Shown: positions 1-11,700 of the stretch, in pieces
Numbering within the stretch: position 1 is the first letter of the stretch
Layout: each line of letters opens with the position of its first letter
NCBI RefSeq assembly: GCF_032854445.1
Contig: NC_088295.1
Span: 41,591,385-41,655,384 of the forward strand
DNA from: Liolophura sinensis
Lineage: Eukaryota > Mollusca > Polyplacophora > Chitonida > Chitonidae
Length of the DNA stretch: 64,000 nt
Direction of reading: 5' to 3'
Made by a program: the position numbers and the translations under genes
Notes under the pieces: generated by a model
What the model was told of the DNA's origin: nothing
Database searches by the model: none
Seen by the model: only the letters and a program-made list of their open reading frames with translations

Positions 1-2047
1 ATGTTTATTTGCTTTAGAGTAGTGTTTGTCAGCTATATATGAATAAAACATGATTGTGAGTTAATAGTATAGTTTTTACATTTACGACCGGAAAAAATGA
101 TAAATACAGGACACTACGGGCATGCGATTATTTTGTTGTCGGTCAGCAACCCAACTAACTTGTCTCAAGTTAGTGTCCAGGTGTCCGAACCAAAAACGGT
201 AAGCTGTAACCGAGAGCCATTATACATTATTTGCGAGTGATTTGAGAGTGAATTTCTGCATAGCTTTTCATTTATTTCATTTATTTATTTGACAGATGTT
301 TCGTACTTAATAATATTTCACATACGACGGGTCGGTGGCCAGTATAATGGTGGGCGGAAACCAAGCTGAATAGTATCTTCAGTTTTATAGTTGTACTACA
401 ATTGCGTTATCTTACTTAAAACTAGTGAGAAATACAAAATGTATAGGTAAATGTTCTGTTGCACACTGAACCAGTTTTATTTTTTCTTTACATATTTACA
501 TCACTTACACTGTATACGGCTTTAGTCTTTTGATTCGCTTCTTAATGTTTTAATGTTTAAAGGTTAACATTGAGAGCACTCCTCGACTAAGTGAGGAATA
601 ACTTGACCACACTTGCATATAGATGACTTGCATTAAGTTTGTCGCTTTGCATTTTGGGTAGCCAGGCCGCCATGTTAGAAGGCAACAATACCTATACATT
701 ATATAAGTAACAACACGGGCTCATATCACTCTGTACATGTAGTATCATATTCAAAAGAAAATTCCTGATCAAATACGTCCGATCGGGGACATCGTGAACT
801 ACCTTAACACGGCCCTCAAATTTAGTGGCAGTTGCTTATTATTTTGGCAGTGAAAGGTCTTCCATTTGGTGACCTTATATTGCATATCACAATAGCCTTT
901 GAAATACGGACCAAACTCTGATCTTTTTCTATCGGTTTTGTTATAAAATTCACAACACACCAGGTGTTCAGCATGTTCACAGAATTTCAGCAGGTAGTTA
1001 TGCAACCAACTGTAATAGCCAAATAATGACCTTCAATACCGCTTGCAGAAAATAGTACAGGGAAATATAACGTGTGGGCAAATTCAGCCGTATGCATGGG
1101 GTTTATTATTCAGGCGACTATCTCCGAGCCCAGCGGTGTGCCAGATGTAAGAGGACCTGAGCTTACTGCGGGAATTAGGAGCTTTGCAATCGTATTACGT
1201 TACCCACTGCACACAAACGCAATAGGGCGGGAGCACAACAAAATTTCATTAGCAGTTTGATTCAGCTGAAGTAGCCGCATTCAGCGGTGTTTAGAAACTG
1301 CCGATCGGACTAACAGTGCTTTGATATGTGAAATCAATAAGGCCTTAGTGACTCCATCGATGGGCAGGCTTAAAATGTCATATGAACAACGTCAACGAGA
1401 AGAAGCAGCGCAGGGAGGTCGGGTTCCCTTTAGGCGCGTTCAAGGTCTGATAAATCGTCACGCAAATTTTTGCCTAATTATATGCTTTGAGGGTTTATCA
1501 ATGTACTGATAATAGGCTATGATTTGAAGGTAAACAAACCGAATTTACCTTTGACAATCCTTGGTTGCCCCCTAATGACAAACTAAACAATAACCATTGA
1601 CAGGTTGATCACAGTTTGGAGAGTATCTAGTTAGTGCAGCCTTTTTCTTTTACTTTCAACATGTCTGTTGAAGAAAATTTGGCCAAGTATATATTGCCTG
1701 TATTATACCCAGGACGTCACAACCCAGTCGAGTTTAAAACCTTCTGAGAAGATTATAGTTGGTAAGCAATTGTGTCGGTACAAGCTTTGGGATTTAGCGA
1801 GTGAACTCAAATCTGTCTCGGTACACGAAATACAGACTAAGGTTAAACAACCCGTTAATTGCCTTGACCTGCTGCGTTGCGATGGACAGAAGGTATATGT
1901 ATAGGTGAAGTCAGCAAATGAAAAGGTCGTAGGACATCGTTAAATTGTATAGCTATAAGTCACACAGTCGAACTTGAGTGAATCGTACCTTGGCAATGTG
2001 GTTTCTAGTCAATAATTATTTTTTATTTTGGATTTTTTTTTTAACAG
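1..2047. other. 5' flank of exchanger copy A, no gene recognised
   Basis: I see no supportable protein gene here. A decayed SINE fragment lies near 271-363. Several short open frames (for example 1321-1509 and 1668-1904) have no recognisable domain. The region ends in a strong splice acceptor, a T-rich tract followed by AACAG at 2043-2047. The first coding exon of copy A is therefore preceded by at least one non-coding exon, which lies in this stretch or left of the window. Confidence 0.5.
271..363 (-). repeat. SINE 3' fragment
   Basis: Reverse complement of the tail and body of the common SINE of this window: TTATTTATTTGA at the edge, then a decayed version of the 'AATATTTCAC..ACGACGG..GGCCAG.ATAATGGTGGG' block. 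It is strongly diverged and lacks the tRNA-like head. Confidence 0.6.
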
Positions 2048-2106
2048 ATTGATTCCGACGACGCAGCCGAACTTTCCTACAAGTGACGAGGCAACGCTCT
2101 GTAAGA

Positions 2107-2785
2107 ATGTCACTGGACCTTAACAATTACTCATGCTCCTCTATCGGACTTTTCCTGCCAGCCATTAACGAATACACATGGAGTACGGGCACAAGAGCCT
2201 TTCTTTACCTGGCCGGGATGCTATGGTGCTTTTTGGCAGTTGCCATTATTGCGGACATTTTTATGTGCTCCATTGAAAGAATTACCAGTAAGACTCGCAT
2301 GGTGAAAATCGCTGACAGTGACGCGAAGGATGGATATCAGGTGTTGGAAGTAAAGGTGTGGAACGATACTGTGGCCAACCTGAGTCTCATGGCGCTAGGC
2401 ACAAGTGCTCCGGAAATCATGTTGTCCGTTGTGGAAATTATCAAAAACCAATTTACTGCGGGAGAACTCGGCCCGTCCACCATTGTGGGCTCTGCTGCCT
2501 TTAATCTGTTGTGCATAACTGCTGTGTGCATTGTCTCCATCGAGAAGGGTGAAATCAGGAAAATTTCGGCCATCAAAGTGTACGGTGTGACAGCCTTCTT
2601 CTGCATTTTTGCGTACGTCTGGTTGATCTTAGTACTAATGGTGATGTCTCCTGGGGTAGTAGAATTATGGGAAGCCATCGTAACCTTCCTCTTCTTCCCA
2701 GTGCTCATCCTGGTCGCTTATGCCGCTGACAAAGACCCGTGTTGCCGGAAAAATAAAACAACGGTTTCCATGGAAATTGGCTTAG
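2107..2785 (+). other. Copy A coding exon 1: TM1-5 and alpha-1 repeat
   Basis: The exon opens at 2048 after ..AACAG, and 2048-2106 is 5' UTR. It ends ..GGCTTAG|GTAAT in phase 1. In vertebrate SLC8 genes one very large exon runs from the N terminus through CBD1. Here that stretch is divided over five exons, and this one stops right after TM5. Confidence 0.85.
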
Positions 2786-5700
2786 GTAATTATCATTTTA
2801 GCTTTTATTCACATATAATGTCCCCTAATGTTTTGAATAGTATGTGTTTCGAACACAGTTCCATCCACCTCCCATGACAACATGGGATGAAAGAAAGTAT
2901 CAGTCAAGTTTTATATGAAATGTAATCAATCATTAAAGTCTTTCAAATTCCTCAAAACTATAACACAGTTTCAGTTGTGGCAGAATTGAACATCCACATA
3001 TTCTGGATCCATTGAGCATACATTGCACAACATGTATCTAGTCGGTACAAACTTGGTATTCCAACCTCGTTGGAGGCTTGGCTACTTTCAACACTCACTT
3101 GTTTTTACAGCATAGCCATTCACAGGCACGTGTTGTCAATCTCCAACGTCAAATGAATTAATGCTGTTGATTTTCGTTTTTGAACAGGCTCTGAGTTTCG
3201 TAAGTTACTTAACCGTGTGGTCATACATTCCGTTTTTTCTTTTAGCTTGCCACTTTTAGCCTAGTATATGTTAGCCATACCGTCTTAATGTGATGGAATG
3301 TGCACGCATAAATGAGTTTTATGAGTATGCGTCATACAGTTGTAGTTGTATTTTTTTTCTTAGCTTGTAGACCCCTTACCCTGTGCAGTTGTCTGTCAAA
3401 TAATTTGTGGTATAAACTAATGCAGTGTGCTGTACTTTTACAGCATGGAAATAGTTCTAAATATTATAAGTAGTAAAACACTGGTTAATTATCTTTTATT
3501 TATGTATTTATGATAAACAAAAGTATTTGCAATAGTGTGTTAATAAGTTAGTTACACTTAATCACGGTATACAAAAAAGTCAGCCTTTCAAAAATATGTG
3601 TCTAAACATTATAACATACAATAATTTCCCATTTACTGAAGGATGATTAGAAGGAAAATATTAGATAGAGATTTGCAGTCAAGTCTGTAATGTATTGGGA
3701 GTATGTTGTAGCGTTTTAATACTTAGAAAATATTAGCAGCTAAAGATCTGCGTTTAAGAGAATCTACACTCTTTAGTTAAACTTGTTGACGCTGTGATTG
3801 GCCATTTTTATGACATCAGAGATTAGGGTTTCCAAAGAAATGAAGGTAATAAGCGTTATCAAACTATATTACGACAAGTGAAGAATGACACATATTGGCC
3901 CAGCAAAAAGGTTTCATATGAAAGATGGCGACCATGTTTTGCTCTCAGTTTTTCACCGTGAAAACTATATCGTAAACTCGTAGTAATATCTCCTTTCGTA
4001 GACGACAACCTACTACCTGGATCATTAGTGCTTGTCGATATAATTTCAAACACTGATAAATCAAGACCAGGGAAATAACTGGCTGAAGTGAAACTCTAAC
4101 AAGCGAGCTGTTCCCGTCTGGCCGGATAGCTCAGTTGGTAAAGTCATGAATTCCCGTCTGACTCTAGTCAGTAATCTCGCTATTCTCCATCGGTCAGTGT
4201 TGCAAATGATATCTAGTTATTGTACTGCTCGACCATGATTGCGGTTTGTTTTTATTAGTTCTTTTCTGAACAATATACAGGAGAATATCTTCCGACATTA
4301 ATATAAGATTACTATCGATGTTAAGAATCAATACTAGGTATATGACCCTTTCCAGAGATTATAACTAAGAACTAACTAATGGGCTTGTTTGTTAAAGTAA
4401 GAGTCTTACTCTAAGATTCTTTGAAAAAAATGGCACTCCTTGTCATTAATTTATTTGTTTAATTTGCTTTTACGCGACACTCCTTTTGAACTTGGCTGCC
4501 TAATTGTTCTTCTGCTCAGTACAACGTATGAAATGATAAGCGTGCCTTTAATGACGTCACCGTGGAATTACAGATATGAACATGTAGATAAGCGTCTAAC
4601 TCGGATACAATCATCAATAATTCTGTGCCTATAAACCCTTGACGTTGTCAAGGCTACATCGATGTTACGTAATACTAATCGCAGTGTACCTGCTAGGCTA
4701 ACAGCCAGATTTTAACGCTTTTTACCTGAACTGCCCGTACTTATTACCGAGTTAACGGTGTACTGTTTCTGAATATTAACGAATCAATTGCTCCATAGTG
4801 CTCATATTCATTCGTAAACTAGATGGTTCAAATTTAGTAAATCAATTTCACATATTTCAACACTTCCATAACTTTCATTTATTATGCATACAGTGCATTG
4901 GTGGCCTCCGTGGCTCCGTTGGTTAGCCCGCTAGCGTAGCGTAAGGACCCCAGAGCCTCTCACCAATGTGGCCGCCGTGAGTTCTAGTCCAACTCATGGC
5001 TTCTTCTCCGGCCGTACGTGGGAAGGTCTGCAAGCAGCCTGCGGATGGTTGTGGGTTTCCCCCAGGCTCTGCCCAGTTCACCTCCACCATAATGCTGACC
5101 GCCGAAATATACTTGATTTCAACGTAAAACATAAGTGGAATGAATAAATGACTTGACTTACTAACAATAGGTTAGCTATTTTTTGCAGACGTATCATGAA
5201 GCAACTTTATCATACAAACAGTGCAGAACATTGTGATAACTTGTCATATATAGATCTTTCTGATGAAATAGAACTACCTTATCCTGCCAATCAAGGTAAT
5301 AAATCCAGCAAGCGATATAGACAAAAGTCCATGCTTCCTTATGTAGAATTCCTTCCCTAAACTTTTTTGTAAGCATACAAGACAACAAATAGTGACGTAA
5401 CAGTAAATAGTTGTTTGTTTGAAAGACTGCATGCAATATTAACAAATTCTCATTATTTGAATGTGAGTGACAATATATCCATTGCGATATCTAGTGTTGG
5501 GCTTTATTTGATCCAACTGATATTTTCTGTTTTAACTCAAGCAAGGTGCCCTTGATATAAAAGTTTATAGATTAATAGGATGGGTTTCTTTATATTTGTT
5601 GATATACCTTTTAAAATCCTCTGGGTTGTCTTTTTATGTCATTGAGTTTAACCAGTTCGATGATCTTCAAAATAACAAATTTCCTAACTAATTATAGAAC

Positions 5701-8700
5701 TGTATAAACATTACTTCTTTGGTAGAAGCGGCCAATCAAACTGGCAGACGGAGGTCCTCGGTGTGCAATGGCAGTGCTGAAATCATAGAGTTAGCTAAGG
5801 TGAGAACATCATTTAACACTAACTGAAACATTTTTTTCTATAGCGTCATCTAATCCTTCTCAATGAGTTGAACAAAGTTGAAGATTGTATTATATCTCAA
5901 TGCATTCATTTGTTAGAATCCTTCACCGTAAGCGATCTAACGCATGTCGGTCTGTCACCACTGTGGATTAATCAACCATGATACATTTATTATATTTGCG
6001 CTACTGGTGTGTGTAAAAAAAGACATCAATATTTATCTTTCCCCTACGTTACAAATTACACTTGTCCGTTTGTCTTGTTTACAGTTTGACTGGGCTGCAT
6101 GAAGTGTATATAGCTTAGAGTGAAACTATAATAACAGTTGTCATACGTCCTGGTTTTTAGTGGTAGATATATTTTCCCTATTTTCATCCATAGTCATGTA
6201 TGTTATATATTCAGGAACTGGGCAAAAGGCAAGATCTTACTGAAGAGGACGCAGCCATGTTGGCTGCAGCTAAAGTTGCTGAGACAAAATCCCATACGTC
6301 CAACTGGTACAGGATAAACGCAACACGTATGCTCACAGGTGGTGTTCGAATAAAGCCGAAAGTCAGCGAAAAATTAAAACCGGTAAGAATCTTCCTACTT
6401 TTATGTATAGCTCAAGACTGCAGCATAGAGAGTAAACCCGCGTATTAGTGATGCAATTTTACCGCAGTTAGCCTTTTTTTCTAACTTTTCATGCAAATGC
6501 TTAAGTAGTAGCAAGTTACATACCCTTGACACTAAGTCTTAAGAAGAATTAAACAAATTTAAAAACAAATATAAAAAAATAAACAAAAACAAATACAGAG
6601 GCGTTAATTGCAATACATTAGACATCACTGGCCTGCAGTTCCTGAAAATGCTGTATTGTCATCACATTTAATATACAAACACATAAAAACAATGTGAAGA
6701 CTAAACAATAAACAGCGAATGTGCTTTAGAAACAAAGCTGGTGCACATTGCTTTTCTTATTTGTGTTTTCATTCTAATGATAAATATTTGCTCGCTTGTA
6801 AATTGACAGAGGGTGGATTATTACTGTATGATGTACAAAATACGGTCACATCGATGACTTCGCACATCAGCACCTCAGCATAGAATTACCCATAGGAATT
6901 AATCTTTTATCATGTTACATGGCCACAGCTGGACTCTTTACATTCGGGTTATCCAGCCTGGAGAGGCCCTTAGCAACGCCATTAGCGCAGCTTCGTGAAC
7001 TTTTGATCGTGTTTACTACCAAACAGTCACCACTTCATCTATTCATGTTAGCGCTCAGCGCCTCTTTAGTGTATCTTTAGTGCCCCAGTACATTGCTGCA
7101 TTGTCCTCTTGCATGTTTTATGAACATAAGAAAGATTACTCGAGCACTGATAACCTCTAGCCTAATAGGCCTTCATTTAAACGAAAATTAAAAGAGATAA
7201 GTTTCAATTCCCTTGGTTGCTGTTAACTTCCTACCATTGGCAATTCTCGCTCCACTATACGGAAATGAATTCCGTAGCTGGCAGACATGTTTATTTAAAC
7301 AATGGAATGTGACACACCATGCTTTATACGGCTTTGACAACCCATGTGTGCATGTACAAAGAGCCTCAGGAAAATATCCTTTATCTTCGTTTAAACACTG
7401 CATTAAAATTGAATGAGCAAATCACTCAAACCCCACTTATGGCAGTCAACAAAAACAGCAACTTTTGTTCTCAAAATCACTAAGGTCTGTCAGTAGCAAC
7501 TGCAACAGACCATTAACCGATTGCTTTGCATAGTTAAATCGCTGGTTCATAACATACATACATATATACATATATACATACGTACATGCATGCATATATT
7601 AGTAAATATACATAAATATAAATACATACAAATACACAGTAGTAGTTAACAAGGCGACTCCATTTCATGGAATCGTTTGCGCCAAAGCAATAAGATGTGT
7701 TTCCGGGGTTCCGGTTGTTCTTAACAACAATGGTCAATTCATAGAGCCATTTGCACAGTTCTATGCACTCTGTGTTAGTACTGCACAGCTTTAAAAACTA
7801 AACTTTTTTCAGGCTGGTTCACAGCGATTGTCAAGCCGTCAGTTTCCCGACTGATCTCTGTCAGAATATTTTGCCGGAAGGGCACTTTTTTGCACTCCGT
7901 TTTTAAATCAAATCAAATTCATACCTAGAAGTAGAGATGATCACACTGTAGTACATTGATATCTCCACTTTAGGCCATGTAATGTGCTGTGACAAGGGAA
8001 AAGTCGTTGGCATGGCAGCAAAAATTTTTACTTCTTTTGCCACAATTTCTTGATAATGGAGAAGCACTCAAATCCTGTTACTGCAAGGCCTAATACCAAA
8101 GCCAGCATTTTCTTACATTACAAACCAAAATTCAAGGAAATACAAAAAATGTGTTCAGTGAGTTTGCAAGTTGTAATAAAAGCGCCTTCTACAAAAAGGT
8201 AATGTACGTCTAAATAACTCATTAAGGGCCTTTTCTAATTATAAAAAAACATACAAGATATCAAATCTTTTAACATATAAAGAGTTGCCAAATAGCCAAG
8301 TGTCATGTCTGGCACATCAGAACTTTCATTACAGAACTTTGAGCTGAAATGCGTTTAAGGATTGAATGCATTAGTTTTAGGATTCGTCTTACTTTGAAGT
8401 TCTTTAGACATTACATTTCTATGTACCATGTTTTAAATACTGTGGCACATGGATATAATGTAAAGTTCACACAGGCATTCCATTACGACACCATGATGAA
8501 AGATTTGTGCCACAACCTCTTGTGTATACTGATCGGTCAGGATAAATGGCAGTATGTATTACAACACGACGTGTGTTCATCTTGTAGCTGTATGAGAGTC
8601 TTCCTCCTGTGGAAACGCTGGAACACCGAGCGTCCAGAGCCAGCCTCTCTGGAATTGATATCTCAGATGGCGGGATCAAGGCAGTGGTAGAGTTCACGGC

Positions 8701-11700
8701 CGCCTCCTGTGCTGTCCTCGAAAACGAGGGTAAAGTGAGGATAGGTATCCGCCGCTACGGCAACCTATCTCAGCCGGTATCCGTCAGGTAAACACGCCAT
8801 GTACAAATGCTTGTTCTTCGTGATGGCAAAATAAAATGCTCCAATATTAAGTCAGATTAAAGCTTCCTTCTTTACTACTACACTACTCGTGTATTACGTG
8901 AAATTTATCAGTGGATATTAGTATTGGAAATACGCAATGTCCGAGCGTGAATAGGTTTTTGTTTTTTCACCTATTGCTGAAATACTAAAATATAGCGTTC
9001 ATTTATGTATATATTTGGTATTGTACGCCGTACTCAAGAATATTTAATTAATATGACACCGGCCAGAATTATGGTGTGAGGAAACAGAACAGAGCCCGAG
9101 GGAAACTCACGACCATCCGGAGGTTGCTAGTTTGTGAGCTAGCCCACGAGCATCCACCCTCCCAAGGGTTGCCAGTATGGCAAAACTTTATCATACATCC
9201 ATTGTTTCTCAACGGTCACGACATAAGAAAACTTATACATCTGTAGTCATACTCATTTCTCGAACTAATTATCGTGTGTGAAAACCTAGGTCACACAAAT
9301 GTCAGCTATGATTAATTACACCTAATTAATGATGGTAACCGCTGTGCGTCGCCAGATCCCCCGCCATGTGACGTCCTTCTCTGTGATTGAGTACCAGGGC
9401 TCAAAGTAAGATTCCCACTGTTTGAAATCCCGGGATTATTATGGTTATTAATAAGCAAATCTTACCACCCACGTACTTTTATGATTATTTCATAACTGAA
9501 GATTGATTAAAAAGAAAATACACGTGTTATACCATGTTGTTGATCGATTGAAGACTTGGTAACTACAAAAAACTGAAATTTAATAGTGGTTCATTTTTTC
9601 AGTATTACGGATTTAAAAAGCGTATTCATCAGAAGAACATCACGAAATCCTAATCGTTTATTTTAATCAACGCGTACAAAAGACATGGAAGAGAAGTATG
9701 TGCATTTTCCTGGTGAAAACACTGACGAAAGGAGAAGCATTCTTTCAGCAGCTTTAATGAGAAGCATATAGGCATATTTCTTTAATCAGTTCCTCGATTA
9801 TTTGACTGCTGATGACATTCTATGGCTTTTCTTCATGCGTATTTAGTATATTGATGGTAGGGGCCATTTTACTTACAAGTGTATTTCACTATCTTTTGCA
9901 GGGTGGAAACAATTGACGGAACAGCAGAAGCCGGAAGTGATTATAAACCCGTCAAAGAAGTGATAAAATTTGCTGCCAAAGAACAGCTCAAAGACTTGTA
10001 CGTCGACATTATTGATGACGATATTTGGGAACCGGATGAGTTTTTCTTCGTCAAACTAAGTTTAGAGCCAAACCAGAATGCCGTTCTTGGGAAAACATCC
10101 ATCAATCAAGTGACAATTGTGAATGATGATGGTAAGAGCCGACTGGACCTTACTGGACGTTCATGGCCATTAGAATATAAATATACCCGTCACTCACTTT
10201 ATGTACTTTAAAAGCTAGTTATTTTTTTTTCTTTATCAAGAACAAGAACATCCTATAAAGCAGCACATAATGGTCATCCTAAACTTGCGTAGTTCTTTCG
10301 TTGTCTCGAACAGGCAGTCAAAGTCACAAAATATCCTAAAACTTCCGTTTGTCTCGAACAGGCAATTACATTCACTCAATCTTATAAAGCTTACTATCCC
10401 GGTATTGTTTTATGAATTTCTGGATAAAAGGTTCTTCCCGCTGTATTTTCTTGGGAAAATGATAAGAATGCATTTTTCACCAGGTTCACGGTTAGGATTT
10501 TGTACCGTAACAAAGCCTCGGCACCGAGTAAATTTGGTCGACGAGATCATTATTATTCTTTTGGGGGGGGGGGGGGGGGAATTTGTATCAGGTAAGTATT
10601 GCACGTGTCTTAACAAGCTCTTTGTTATTTTACAGAGCCGGGGAATTTCGAATTCACCAAGCCCAGTTACTTGGTTAAGGAGAGCTCTGGTAAAGGAATA
10701 GTAGTCGTCCAGAGGGCTAATGGGGCTGATGGAAAGGTCTCCGTGTCATGGAGAAGCATAGACATGTCGGCCAAAAACGGCACAGATTTTGGCGGAGGAG
10801 AGGGCGTGCTAACATTTGAACACGGTGAGACCAGTAAAGAAGTGGAGATCCCGATATATCCAAGTGATGTGAGTTTTTTTGTCAGTTATTCAATAAACCA
10901 GCGACGTCTAGTATATTGCAATTAACACGTTGGCATTAATGTTATTTTTAAACTAATTTTGCTTATGCCATGTTACTAGGGGGCGTGTAATGTGCTGCTG
11001 CAGAAGCATTTACATAAACAGTTAGAATAAATCCAGAACTGAAGTAAGCTGCCAGGAGACCATATTACGCTGATTACATCTGGAGGGGACTCCGTGGGCC
11101 GAGGAGATTAGTACGCTAGCACAGCGCAATGACCCAGAAGCCTCTCACGAATGCGATCGTTGTGAATTCAAGTCCAGATGATGCTGGCTTTCTCACCGGC
11201 CGTACGTGGGAAGGTCGAGGGTTTCCCTGTGAATACTTTAAACTATGACTTAAGTCAGAGACGTTTTCGTGGAACCGGCCCCTGGTGTTCGTATCTTCTT
11301 CCACAACTTCCATTCAAAACTAGGAAAATATACCAAATTCAAATCATCCACATCCATCTTACAATGACTGATTTTTAATCTAAGTACAAATTGGCCCGCG
11401 TTTTGTGAACTTCATAACAGTGGATGTCCAAGGTATGGAAACTATACCCATCTATGTAACAGGTTACCAGAAGCTAACACGTAAATGATTGATAAGAAAT
11501 AATTTGTTGTATTTCTGCATTTCGCAGCTAAAAGAGAGAGACCAGAATTTCCAACTGGAATTGTTGAAACCAACTGATGGCGCTCAGATCGGCAAAATTA
11601 GTCGAACAATAGTGACCATAGTCAACGATGAAGGTAGGCAAAATCATATTTACGTTAATGGCAAGGTAAATAAAGAGAAAAAACCCTAAGTGTTTCCAGC

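Noticed and set aside
2337-2708. Minus-strand open frame of 123 codons over copy A exon 1
   Set aside because: Antisense shadow of the alpha-1 coding sequence. A matching antisense frame appears at 43,925-44,455 over copy B for the same reason.
5698-5799. Acceptor at 5696-5697 for copy A exon 2
   Set aside because: With the phase-1 donor of exon 1 it leads to an early stop. The acceptor at 5724-5725 restores the frame and matches the phase of copy B.
10270-10701. 143-codon plus-strand frame across intron 5 and exon 6 of copy A
   Set aside because: Out of frame with the exchanger, includes the poly-G run, and crosses the exon 6 acceptor. Chance opening.
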